A DNA stretch of 43,551 bases. Source: Paludibacteraceae bacterium (GTDB lineage Bacteria; Bacteroidota; Bacteroidia; Bacteroidales; Paludibacteraceae). This document shows positions 1 through 7,126 of this stretch, one piece after another. The notes beneath the pieces are model-generated. The model searched no databases. It worked only from the letters and a program-made list of their open reading frames with translations, and had not been told where the DNA came from. Made by a program: the position numbers and the translations under genes. Position 1 is the first letter of the stretch. Each line of letters opens with the position of its first letter. Location: NCBI GenBank assembly GCA_024399575.1, contig JAKSNT010000011.1, positions 1 to 43,551 on the forward strand, written 5' to 3'.

Positions 1-31
1 TGTTACATGTAATCACGTTTGAGGTGTATTT

Positions 32-236
32 TTATTTTAACACCTTCCAAACACCATTATTGTGTTTACCTTCCTTAACGATAAAACCATTCTCACGTAA
101 AAATTTAATATCGCGCTCTATGGTGCGTATAGTTCCCGACAAAGTTCCCGACATTCTGTGAATCAGCACTCTTGCTATTTGGCTGGCGCTTTTATTCCCA
201 AATACCAAGAAATTCTATCGTGTTGCGATTGCGCAT
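32..236 (-). pseudogene. Frameshifted winged-helix (wHTH) module behind the AlbA_2 gene
   Basis: An ATG at 236-234 overlaps the stop of the upstream AlbA_2 gene by one base (TAATG). Its own frame closes after 14 codons. Skipping one base near 211-209 opens a frame to the TAA at 34-32, giving about 67 residues that read as a helix-turn-helix with a wing: RNTIEF, then SASQIARVL, then TIERDIKFLRENGFIVKEG, ending GVWKVLK. This matches the architecture, and loosely the ending, of the wHTH at the end of the AlbA_2 protein (GIWDVILE). It is most likely a decayed duplicate or the tail of a related regulator. A programmed +1 shift is possible but I see no classic slippery site. The frame was read by eye. 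Confidence 0.6.
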
Positions 237-1801
237 TATTCAAGTATTACATCCCAAATACCAGACTTGTCAGAACCCACTCTGCGAATGAGTTTGTCGC
301 GCATTACATCAAGATTTTTGTCAATAGATGTTGAGCTGATGCCTATGGCTTGTGCCATCTCTATTCTCGTGATTGTTGGATCTTGAAGGATCATTTTCAA
401 CATCTCGAGACGATTTACAGTCAGGTTTACACCCAACTTTTCGGCATTTACACCCAACCTTTTGAGTTTTACACCCAACTTTTCATCGTTATTACCAACC
501 TTTACAGTCAACTTTTTTCCATTTACAACCAACTTTACAGTCAAGCTGTCATCATTTACACCCAACTTTGGGTCATTTATTACCAACCCAGAAGCATTTA
601 CACCCAACTCTTCTGCGTCCTTGTCGATTCGCCACACGATTGCCTTGAACTGACCTCCTGTACACTCGAAGTCCACTTTTACGTTCTCGTTAATTGCGCG
701 CAAGATGCCGCTGCCAAGACCTCGGTAAATCATCGTCTTTGCACAGAAGTCTGCCAAGAGCGGATTGCGTTGTTTGGAGATACCCATAAGCATCTCGTCC
801 ATCGTGAGCCCTCCGTATAGTGTGCCAGGATTGATGATCTCTATACGGTTGTCAAAGATGAGCAAGCGGATGTAGGCAGGTTCGAGGAGGTCAATGTGAA
901 CAAGTGCATTCTGGAGAAGTTCTTCAAGCACCACCTCTGGGATTTCCAAGATACCCGGACGGTTGAAGTTCTGCCCCTTCTGAAGGTGGTGCAGATTTGC
1001 CCTGAGGAACGACATGCCATCGCGAAACATCTGCGGTATGGTACCAGTAATGTCTCGACTATCACGATATTCGCTACCGCTGATTTCATTGCCTATGAAA
1101 CTTACAGCCTTGATGACAAAGGTGTGTTCATGCTGTTGGGGTTTCTGTCCGAAGAAGAGGAGTCCTGCACGGGTGACATTGCCTTCATCGCCAAGAATAC
1201 TGAGGCTTTGGAGCAGACTTTCCACAGGTTTGCCGAAACTCTCCTTGGGTTTGCCATAGATGCGGTCGAAAAAGTCGTTGACATACGACATTTCAAGGTC
1301 AGCCATGCTGGTGTTTGGGATCACCTCCTTATCAGCCTTGTATGCTCCTATGCCTTGAAATAATGACAGAATCTCAGCATTATCCGTCACTCTGCGCTTG
1401 TCCTGACCTTGTTTCACCCATATTGTACCATCGTTGGTCTTATAGGGTTTGCCTTTACCTTCCTTGACATAGCAGACGAGAAAGCGCATGTCATCTACCT
1501 TTACGGTTTCCGTTTCGATGTAGATGGCAGGCTTCACCTGCTCGTTTGCTGTATTGCCAAGTTCCAAGCCTGTGTCCTGAAGTTGCTGATAGGTAAGACC
1601 AAGCATTTTGCCAGTCTTATCCTCCACGCCAAAGAGCATAACACCACCATGAGTGTTGGCAAAAGCCACCATCTCTTGTGCTATCTTCGTCTGAGTGGTG
1701 AAGCACTCCTTGTATTGCACCTTTGTAGTCTCGCCACATCGACAGAGCTCTATAAATTCTTCTGTGGTCATTGTTTCTCGGATTTGTTCTTTATTGAGCA
1801 T
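236..1801 (-). CDS. AlbA_2 domain / HATPase_c_4 ATP-binding regulator with heptad linker and wHTH
   Basis: A 521-residue protein of the Schlafen AlbA_2-type putative transcriptional regulator family. Residues about 15-145 form the AlbA_2 domain (KECFTTQ, FANTHGGVMLFGV). Residues about 285-375 look like a GHKL-type ATPase (ELLQNALVHIDL, DNRIEIINPGTL, GLGSGILRA). Residues about 395-466 are a linker of imperfect seven-residue repeats built on LGVN. Residues about 467-521 are a winged helix (ITRIEMAQAIGISSTSIDKN, then a wing). Such proteins are thought to bind DNA or RNA and are common in accessory regions and some defence loci; the target is unknown. It starts 7 bases after a DUF262-like fragment and probably uses the promoter at 2144-2174. 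No signal peptide is seen. Confidence 0.85.
   Translation of the reverse strand: MLNKEQIRETMTTEEFIELCRCGETTKVQYKECFTTQTKIAQEMVAFANTHGGVMLFGVEDKTGKMLGLTYQQLQDTGLELGNTANEQVKPAIYIETETVKVDDMRFLVCYVKEGKGKPYKTNDGTIWVKQGQDKRRVTDNAEILSLFQGIGAYKADKEVIPNTSMADLEMSYVNDFFDRIYGKPKESFGKPVESLLQSLSILGDEGNVTRAGLLFFGQKPQQHEHTFVIKAVSFIGNEISGSEYRDSRDITGTIPQMFRDGMSFLRANLHHLQKGQNFNRPGILEIPEVVLEELLQNALVHIDLLEPAYIRLLIFDNRIEIINPGTLYGGLTMDEMLMGISKQRNPLLADFCAKTMIYRGLGSGILRAINENVKVDFECTGGQFKAIVWRIDKDAEELGVNASGLVINDPKLGVNDDSLTVKLVVNGKKLTVKVGNNDEKLGVKLKRLGVNAEKLGVNLTVNRLEMLKMILQDPTITRIEMAQAIGISSTSIDKNLDVMRDKLIRRVGSDKSGIWDVILE
403..616 (-). repeat. Heptad-encoding degenerate tandem repeat in the AlbA_2 gene
   Basis: On the plus strand the unit reads close to TTTACACCCAACTTTTC and recurs at spacings of about 14-24 bases, mostly 21, with exact TTTACACCCAAC cores near 426, 448, 470, 565 and 598. 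Translated on the minus strand it gives LGVNxxK-like heptads with variants such as LTVK and LVVN. It bridges the ATPase domain and the winged helix. Multiples of seven bases, preserved frame and graded divergence suggest repeat expansion and contraction. Confidence 0.8.
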
Positions 1802-1808
1802 CTATGTA

Positions 1809-1934
1809 CTAAACTTCCCTGTTCGCCACCCAAGTATAGTTACGCTGATAGTCAGGATTCACAAACCATGTTCCCTGGCTGCCATAGAGCAGTTCAAGCA
1901 ATCCTACTTTTATTGGTCTGTTTTCTTGTTGCAT
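1809..1934 (-). pseudogene. N-terminal fragment resembling a DUF262 (GmrSD-type) gene
   Basis: A 41-codon frame starting at ATG 1934 ends in TAG at 1811-1809. It contains GTWFVNPDYQRNYTW, which resembles the conserved start of DUF262 proteins (F-x-I/V-P-x-YQR-x-Y-x-W). These proteins are usually several hundred residues long and are often DNases in modification-dependent or other defence systems. The frame stops just after the motif, so only the start of the gene remains. It keeps a plausible ATG and lies downstream of the consensus promoter at 2144-2174, and may now serve as leader for the AlbA_2 gene. The match rests on one short motif. Confidence 0.5.
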
Positions 1935-2143
1935 AACTTTAATGTTCAATTACAGTATCTTTTGGAATGATGTATATTATTCAATTATTACCTTCCAGAA
2001 AACGCCTTTTTCAATATGTTCTTTTCTTGCCTGCTGGCATTAGCAAGGCTTATTCACCTTTGCTTTAATGCTTCCAGTCAAAGAGTTTGTTGCATATTTA
2101 CTTCTAAAAACACAGTCGCCATAGCGGATAATATTTGAGACCG

Positions 2144-2174
2144 CAAAGGTACTAATAATGTGCGACATGACAAA
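2144..2174 (-). promoter_or_regulatory. Bacteroidota promoter reading toward the AlbA_2 gene
   Basis: The minus strand carries TACCTTTG (plus 2144-2151) with TTTG (plus 2171-2174) 19 bases upstream, an exact match to the phylum's sigma-ABfr consensus. Transcription would start near 2137 and run about 200 bases before the DUF262-like fragment and about 335 before the AlbA_2 start. No intact gene lies in the leader. Confidence 0.7.
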
Positions 2175-2301
2175 GGAATTTTTTAAATATTTTACTTGGC
2201 CTACTATCAAGATGTTCTATCAGAGAGGAGGAAAGTACCTTTTCATGGATGAGGTGCACAAGTGCCCGGGATATCTTCTTCTGCAACCAAATAGGGTTTG
2301 A
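2167..2301 (+). pseudogene. Fragment resembling an AAA-ATPase/DUF4143 protein (Walker B region)
   Basis: A 44-codon frame from ATG 2167 to TGA 2301 contains FYQRGGKYLFMDEVHKCPG. This looks like the Walker B segment (KYLFLDEVHKYP) of the large ATPase_2/DUF4143 family common in Bacteroidales, whose members are normally about 380-400 residues. Neither the P-loop nor the DUF4143 part is present in the flanks. It is a short relic on the strand opposite the DUF262-like fragment, and its start overlaps the minus-strand promoter. Confidence 0.55.
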
Positions 2302-2335
2302 ACATAAGGTTGAATACCACAAGATTCCGCTTTAT

Positions 2336-3349
2336 TTATTCGGATTCATGTACTGAAATGTTGGCGTTTTCGAATTTCTCTAAATATGTTTTGGAGAGAG
2401 GCACTGGCTGGGTGCAGGTCAATTGGACGTTGAAGTCGTTCCATGAAGTGACGTAACGCATGTTGACGGCATACGAGCGGTGGCAGCGGAAGAAATGTTC
2501 GCGAGTGGATAGGGTAGTGAGCGCTGTGCTCATCGACTGGTATATCTCAATGGAGTCGAGACGGTTGCGGTCGTTCAGGAAATATATAGTAGTGTAGTTG
2601 CCTTCGGACTTGAGATAGACCACACGCCCTGGCTTGAGTTCTGCATTGTTGTTCGTCTTGCTTTTGAGCAGCACTGGGACATCGTCTGGTTCATCGGAAT
2701 CAGTAGGATTGGTGTCAAGGTTCTGGTCTCGTTGGCCGTCCTCATGATTCCGTCTCCAAATAATTATGAAAATGGTTATGGCAATGAACAGAAGCAACAC
2801 AACCAATATAATCCACCAGCCATGCCAATGTCCGTCACCGACAATTGCAACTACAGTTGCGATAGTATCGGTTATCTCGTCCGATTTATGTTTATAATAG
2901 TCAGCATATTCTTTGTTGTCGAGCCGCTCATAGACATCAGATAACTGTCGGTATATCTTCTTTTCGACAGACCGTTCGCCAGTCTGCTTAGCTATCACAA
3001 GAGCCTCGTTGGCATACTCGATGGATTTCTGGTAACGCTCTATCTTATCGCCTTCGAGCATGTTGCTGTACGAGACGCTGAGGAGCGAATCGGCATCTAC
3101 TGATTCGATGACGGTATCCTCGACGAGTTTGGCTATCGAGTCGCCTTCTGCCATCATCTCGCGCGAGAGTTTCAGATAGTTGGTGGCATCGGAGGCAAAG
3201 GCATCCATCATCTGTTCGTATGGCGAGCCCTCGTATGCCAGTGTCTTAGTGTATGTCACATCTGTTGAAAGGGGTTCGTAAACGCCACAACCAGACAGCG
3301 AAAGAAGCGCAACCAAAAGGATTGTACATTTTCTGCGAATAGGTATCAT
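2336..3349 (-). CDS. Lipoprotein-anchored, single-span membrane LytTR regulator
   Basis: I choose ATG 3349-3347 (337 residues), one base after the stop of the upstream protease gene. An earlier in-frame ATG at 3397 lies inside that gene and would bury the signal peptide. Residues 1-21 are a lipoprotein signal (hydrophobic core, then L-S-G-Cys21). Residues about 45-165 are helical and TPR-like. Residues about 178-198 are a membrane span (WWIILVVLLLFIAITIFIII) followed by basic WRR. Residues about 225-330 are a LytTR DNA-binding domain (VVYLKSEGNYTTIYF, HFFRCHRSYAVNMRYV). The layout implies a periplasmic sensor half and a cytoplasmic DNA-binding half, so this would be a one-component transmembrane regulator. 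The tight junction suggests translational coupling to the protease. The ligand and target genes are unknown. Confidence 0.85.
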   Translation of the reverse strand: MIPIRRKCTILLVALLSLSGCGVYEPLSTDVTYTKTLAYEGSPYEQMMDAFASDATNYLKLSREMMAEGDSIAKLVEDTVIESVDADSLLSVSYSNMLEGDKIERYQKSIEYANEALVIAKQTGERSVEKKIYRQLSDVYERLDNKEYADYYKHKSDEITDTIATVVAIVGDGHWHGWWIILVVLLLFIAITIFIIIWRRNHEDGQRDQNLDTNPTDSDEPDDVPVLLKSKTNNNAELKPGRVVYLKSEGNYTTIYFLNDRNRLDSIEIYQSMSTALTTLSTREHFFRCHRSYAVNMRYVTSWNDFNVQLTCTQPVPLSKTYLEKFENANISVHESE

Positions 3350-3350
3350 T

Positions 3351-5006
3351 TTAGAATATAAAGCCGATATGGGTACCCACATAACCAATGTTGTCAAGTT
3401 TGGATTTTTTGAAAATAGGCAGAAGTCCTCTGTGTTCGTATGTCACACCTATTATCATATATTTGCCAATATTGCCGAGACGGAAAATTGCATCGATGCC
3501 ACCAATACCACCGAAAAAGAAAAACGAATAGTTGTTGGAGGCATCACCAATAGTCATATCAGAACCAAACTCGAACTTGAGGTTTGGCGATAGTATCACA
3601 TGCGGCGAGAGCTGTATGGGCAAATGTCCGCCATACCGGAAGCCAATTCCGATATTGTTGATTGTGAACATTTTGTTATATTCCAACAGTAATTCATACG
3701 TCATGAACTTACGAAACCAACCAGCCGAAAAATGTGCGCCAATGCCTGTATTTTGGACAATGTTTCCAGCAACAGGGAACGAAACGTTGAATTGCATTAT
3801 CGTGCCTCGCAAACGGTCCGTAATGCCCACTCCGTACGCATCGACAGCACTGCTTGACACCTTTTTCTGGGATGAGTTCTTGCCTATTTTGGTTATGCGC
3901 CATGCACTCTTCTCCCATTCGAAGACAATCTCCATCTTGCCAGCACCATGAAGAACTACTTCATTTCCCGAATAAGTCATCGACTCATACTCAAACGAAT
4001 TCTCCGCAATCTGCTTGGCAGCATTGAAGGCAGAGAGAAGTCGCAATGCTTCAGTGAAATGGCCTATCTTCATCAGATTGTCAATATCCTCACGCAAAAC
4101 CTTCGGCATGTTGCTGAACGAACGGTCTATCTCGGTTGTCGTCATGTAGAACATGTATGTATATGAGAGGTTGGGAAGTATGTTGCGGTAGCCATTCTGG
4201 ACATCTGCCGCCATCTGCTGATAGAGCATATTAAGTTGCTCGGGACCTTCTCTGCCAGCATTGTCAAGTGTGGCAATGAACTGCTTGAGGTCCTGGCTGT
4301 TGATGGCAAGGTTCATCTCGTCACGGTTGGACACCTTCCATGTGTTGACACCTGCCACCTTATATGCAGAACCGTCTTTAACGAGAAGCGGACCTCCGGA
4401 ACTGCCAGCATCAATCTGAGCCGTATGCTGTATCACCCAACGATTTGAGTCGTGGGTAAGCATTTTGTTGTAAAACTCGCTGTTGCTGACAATTCCCTTG
4501 CCGAACTGCCATGAAGGCTTTCCCGAAACACCAGGAAAACCTGCCGTAAATACCTCTGAACCATCATCAACACGATTGTCATATATCTGGAGAGGCGTGA
4601 AATTCACACCTTCAGGCAACAGCACTGCCGCAAGGTCAAGATCATCACTCACTTTTTTTATCTGCAGCCCATCGTAAGTGATAGTGTCGCGATCTTCGAT
4701 GAACTGAATCATGGCAGAGTCGGCAAACTCGACCGCATGGCGGTTGGTAATGGCATAGAAACGTCCGTCATTTCCTTGAACCACAAAGCATGAACCGAAA
4801 CTCTTGCCACCAAGTGTGGCGACATATCTGGCAGCATCTTTGTAACCTTGACGGCTGAGAATGGATGCGTAATTTTGAAAAAATGATTCGGTGTTCTTGT
4901 CGTTGTGGGGACGGATGGCTCCAACACTTTGTTTCAGCGAGTTCTGGGCTGAAACATAGAACGACAGGAGTGCGAGCAATGCGATTGTAGTTATTGGCTT
5001 TTTCAT
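3351..5006 (-). CDS. Secreted trypsin-like serine protease fused to a probable outer-membrane beta-barrel
   Basis: A 551-residue protein with signal peptide MKKPITTIALLALLSFYVSA. Residues about 65-250 are a trypsin-fold (S1-like) protease with all three catalytic positions visible: His90 in ITNRHAVEF, Asp124 in DLDLAAV, and Ser203 in DAGSSGGPL. Residues about 255-375 are a helical and beta linker. From about 395 to the end come alternating aromatic/glycine strands (HFSAGWF, GIGFRYGG, YSFFFFGGIGG), and the protein ends in Phe (GFIF), as outer-membrane barrels do. The protease would thus sit at the outer membrane with its active site in the periplasm or outside. It lies between a secreted unknown protein and a LytTR membrane regulator. 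The barrel call is inferred from strand pattern and terminal Phe. A soluble beta domain is the alternative. Confidence 0.8.
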   Translation of the reverse strand: MKKPITTIALLALLSFYVSAQNSLKQSVGAIRPHNDKNTESFFQNYASILSRQGYKDAARYVATLGGKSFGSCFVVQGNDGRFYAITNRHAVEFADSAMIQFIEDRDTITYDGLQIKKVSDDLDLAAVLLPEGVNFTPLQIYDNRVDDGSEVFTAGFPGVSGKPSWQFGKGIVSNSEFYNKMLTHDSNRWVIQHTAQIDAGSSGGPLLVKDGSAYKVAGVNTWKVSNRDEMNLAINSQDLKQFIATLDNAGREGPEQLNMLYQQMAADVQNGYRNILPNLSYTYMFYMTTTEIDRSFSNMPKVLREDIDNLMKIGHFTEALRLLSAFNAAKQIAENSFEYESMTYSGNEVVLHGAGKMEIVFEWEKSAWRITKIGKNSSQKKVSSSAVDAYGVGITDRLRGTIMQFNVSFPVAGNIVQNTGIGAHFSAGWFRKFMTYELLLEYNKMFTINNIGIGFRYGGHLPIQLSPHVILSPNLKFEFGSDMTIGDASNNYSFFFFGGIGGIDAIFRLGNIGKYMIIGVTYEHRGLLPIFKKSKLDNIGYVGTHIGFIF

Positions 5007-5025
5007 TGTAGTGGTTATTTATATA

Positions 5026-5090
5026 CTCAGCGGAACTGAGGGGCACGGTGGCTATTTGGCAATTGCATAACAGAGGGGTACGGTGGCTAT
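5026..5090. repeat. 18-base near-identical direct repeat and small hairpin between genes
   Basis: GAGGGGCACGGTGGCTAT at 5038-5055 recurs as GAGGGGTACGGTGGCTAT at 5073-5090 with one mismatch, 35 bases apart. Beside the first copy, CTCAG and CTGAG (5026-5030 and 5036-5040) can form a short stem. The block fills the 86-base space between the secreted protein and the protease gene. It may be a small duplication or a regulatory site. Confidence 0.7.
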
Positions 5091-5092
5091 GG

Positions 5093-5797
5093 TTATTTAG
5101 ATGGGTTATATTGGCTGAGGATGTCGATTAGGAGTTCCATTGTCCAATCCTCCTTGATGGCGGTCACTTTCTTCTGAAGGTCCTTGTCACCTTTTACAGC
5201 ACTCTTGACGTGCAATCCTATGTCGCTCGGAAGAGCCACGAATCCCTCTTCTACGAAGAAGCCATAACCCCATGAAATCTTGTCCTTAAGCGTGTTTAAG
5301 ACATATACATAAGGTAATCCTTTTGTTTCTGTCGTATAGTACTGACCATTGTAGGTGCGGACAGTATATGTGTGGTATTTGAGATTGCCATTGTCTTCTA
5401 TGTTGAAATAGCAGTAATTGCTCATTATCCTGAAATTGTTGACTTCATTGATGATGAGGTATGTGCCGGTGTAGAGTCCATGACGGTATTTGAAGCAGCG
5501 GTATTTCTTGTCCGGTGCCTTAGCATTCCATACTTCGACCCATTCTACATCGTCAACGTCAATCGTGACTTTGTTGAACTCCTCGACATTGGTCCATGCC
5601 CAAATCTCGTCATCTAATGTGTACCATATACGGATTGCGGGAAAATCCCTGACGGTTCCGTCCTTCATGCAGATACGTCCAGGATAGTGGTCAGGAAAAT
5701 CATCCTCAAACTCATCGCGGGTATGGACAAAAAGACCAGCATTGATGTCAATGACACCAACGACAACAAGAGACAAAATCAGTAAAGCTTTCTTCAT
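5093..5797 (-). CDS. Secreted protein of unknown function, first gene of the protease/LytTR cassette
   Basis: I choose ATG 5797-5795 (234 residues) because it begins a clear signal peptide (MKKALLILSLVVVGVIDINA) and lies about 30 bases downstream of a consensus promoter. The longer in-frame start at 5854 is upstream of that promoter. I do not recognise the mature protein. It is rich in Tyr, Trp and Asp with alternating beta-like stretches (RICMKDGTVRDFPAIRIWYT, YVRTYNGQYYTT-like segments) and ends in a helical tail. It is probably periplasmic or at the surface. It shares strand and likely transcript with the protease and LytTR genes, so a role with them is possible but unproven. Confidence 0.75.
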   Translation of the reverse strand: MKKALLILSLVVVGVIDINAGLFVHTRDEFEDDFPDHYPGRICMKDGTVRDFPAIRIWYTLDDEIWAWTNVEEFNKVTIDVDDVEWVEVWNAKAPDKKYRCFKYRHGLYTGTYLIINEVNNFRIMSNYCYFNIEDNGNLKYHTYTVRTYNGQYYTTETKGLPYVYVLNTLKDKISWGYGFFVEEGFVALPSDIGLHVKSAVKGDKDLQKKVTAIKEDWTMELLIDILSQYNPSK

Positions 5798-5824
5798 TGT
5801 GTATATGTTTTGGTTTTCCGAGTG

Positions 5825-5855
5825 CAAAGTTAATACTTTTTTATCAAACGGCAAA
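5825..5855 (-). promoter_or_regulatory. Promoter of the secreted protein/protease/LytTR cassette
   Basis: The minus strand reads TAACTTTG (plus 5825-5832) with TTTG (plus 5852-5855) 19 bases upstream. Transcription would begin near 5818, just before ATG 5797. I see no terminator between the three genes. Confidence 0.75.
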
Positions 5856-6110
5856 GGAAAAATTCGTCATAATTTCGTCATTTGTAAATTTGTAAGCAAC
5901 GAAATATCAGTCCTATACAAATAAACTCGTCATTAAAGGCAAAAAACTGTCGAAAATATATAATTGAAAAGGGGTTTGCAATGGATTTTTCCACATGTGT
6001 CACCATTAAGAATCAGATGATGTGATTTTGTGCGAAATAGTTCGACTCTCGAAACTAAGGAAAATCCGAGAATGCAGGAGAAAATGAGATTTTTTTTGTG
6101 AATATAGATA
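5856..6110. other. Intergenic stretch without a recognised gene
   Basis: About 250 bases between divergent promoters. TCGTCAT occurs three times (5864-5870, 5875-5881, 5937-5943) and one DnaA-box-like TTTTCCACA lies at 5987-5995. I find no convincing coding frame or RNA gene. Confidence 0.5.
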
Positions 6111-6130
6111 TTTTGTAACGAAATTATTTG

Positions 6131-6138
6131 TACCTTTG
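6131..6138 (+). promoter_or_regulatory. Promoter of the TSCPD/RNase HI pair
   Basis: TACCTTTG followed by CAG, about 20 bases before ATG 6157. TTG-containing sequence lies upstream in an A/T-rich stretch, though the spacing is less exact than at other promoters here. Confidence 0.7.
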
Positions 6139-6156
6139 CAGCAAAATAATCAAATC

Positions 6157-6408
6157 ATGAAATATCGTTACCAGACTTCGGGGACATGCTCCCAAATGAT
6201 TGAATTTGAGATTGAAAATGATGTAATAATGTCTGTCCAGTTCATAGGCGGCTGCATGGGAAACACTCAAGGCATTGCCTCGCTCGTGCGAGGAATGAAG
6301 GTGGACGATGTAATTGCTAAACTTGAAGGTATCTTATGCGGTTCGAAGGGTACATCTTGTCCCGACCAACTTGCCCGCGCACTGAAAGCTTGGAAAAACA
6401 GCCATTGA
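6157..6408 (+). CDS. TSCPD domain-containing protein
   Basis: An 83-residue protein from ATG 6157; the frame extends to a TTG at 6136, but that lies inside the promoter. It carries the family's conserved cysteines and motifs: SGTCSQMIEFEI, GGCMGNTQGIASLVRGM, and TSCPDQLARAL near the C-terminus, the motif that names the family. The same domain is found at the C-terminus of some ribonucleotide reductases and as small stand-alone proteins. The function of the stand-alone form is not established; metal binding by the cysteines is a common inference. The RNase HI gene starts 5 bases after the stop. Confidence 0.88.
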   Translation: MKYRYQTSGTCSQMIEFEIENDVIMSVQFIGGCMGNTQGIASLVRGMKVDDVIAKLEGILCGSKGTSCPDQLARALKAWKNSH

Positions 6409-6412
6409 TATT

Positions 6413-7126
6413 ATGAATAACCTTTTCAATGCAGCAGGCATGGTGACCGACATATTTACTGATGGAGGTTGCCGTAGCAATCCTGGTCCAGGAGCTTGGG
6501 GATTCGTTGTCGTGCAGAATGGTGAAGAGTTGTATCAAGAAAGCCATGCCGAGACATCCACAACCAACAACCAGATGGAACTGATGGCTCTGCTGAAGGC
6601 TTCGCAGTGGGCAGTCAACAACCTCGGAGGAGGTCGTGTGGTGTTTCATTCCGACAGTTCGTATGCCTTGAAAAGCATCCAGGAATGGTTTCCTCAATAT
6701 ATCAAGACTGACCGCTGGAAGGAGATGAAACATATTGAACTGATTGGACTTATAGTGTCATTACGCTATATGTATGGAACAGGATGGCAATATGAATGGG
6801 TGAAAGGTCATGCCGACAACCAATGGAACAATGCCGTTGACAGACTGGTGAACGTTACAATGGACGGATTGTCTGTTACGGTTCAGCCTAAGGTTCAGAT
6901 AAATCCTCTTGCCGATTTCCTTGTCGCAAAACGTGCGGAATTGGAAAACAAAACGAAGAATACCGATTTCATGATTGTCGATGTACAGTCATTCCAATAT
7001 ATGGAACGTTATTCGTTCCGTCGCACTGATGGCAAAATCTTCACCGCCGATTTTTACTATAACGGAAAACATCTCTTCACGAAAACGGTATGCAGTTGTC
7101 CGGAACTGAAAACTCTGATTGAATAA
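6413..7126 (+). CDS. rnhA: Ribonuclease HI with a C-terminal extension
   Basis: A 237-residue protein whose first ~150 residues are RNase HI, which cleaves the RNA strand of RNA-DNA hybrids with two metal ions. The catalytic set is present: Asp17 (FTDGG), Glu56 (NQMELMAL), Asp81 (HSDSSYA), His133 (WVKGHADN) and Asp143 (NNAVDRL). Typical enzymes are about 150-160 residues; the remaining 80 or so here (ending CSCPELKTLIE) match nothing I recognise. It is 5 bases downstream of the TSCPD gene, so the two are probably co-transcribed. Its stop codon directly abuts the prmA stop on the other strand, leaving no room for a terminator. Confidence 0.92.
   Translation: MNNLFNAAGMVTDIFTDGGCRSNPGPGAWGFVVVQNGEELYQESHAETSTTNNQMELMALLKASQWAVNNLGGGRVVFHSDSSYALKSIQEWFPQYIKTDRWKEMKHIELIGLIVSLRYMYGTGWQYEWVKGHADNQWNNAVDRLVNVTMDGLSVTVQPKVQINPLADFLVAKRAELENKTKNTDFMIVDVQSFQYMERYSFRRTDGKIFTADFYYNGKHLFTKTVCSCPELKTLIE

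Noticed and set aside
350..1363. Plus-strand frames across the AlbA_2 gene
   Set aside because: They are antisense shadows; the minus strand encodes recognisable AlbA_2 and ATPase motifs.
1977..2039. Minus-strand tail ending GVFWKVIIE as a separate gene
   Set aside because: Only 20 codons without a start; mentioned only as a possible relic within the fragment cluster.
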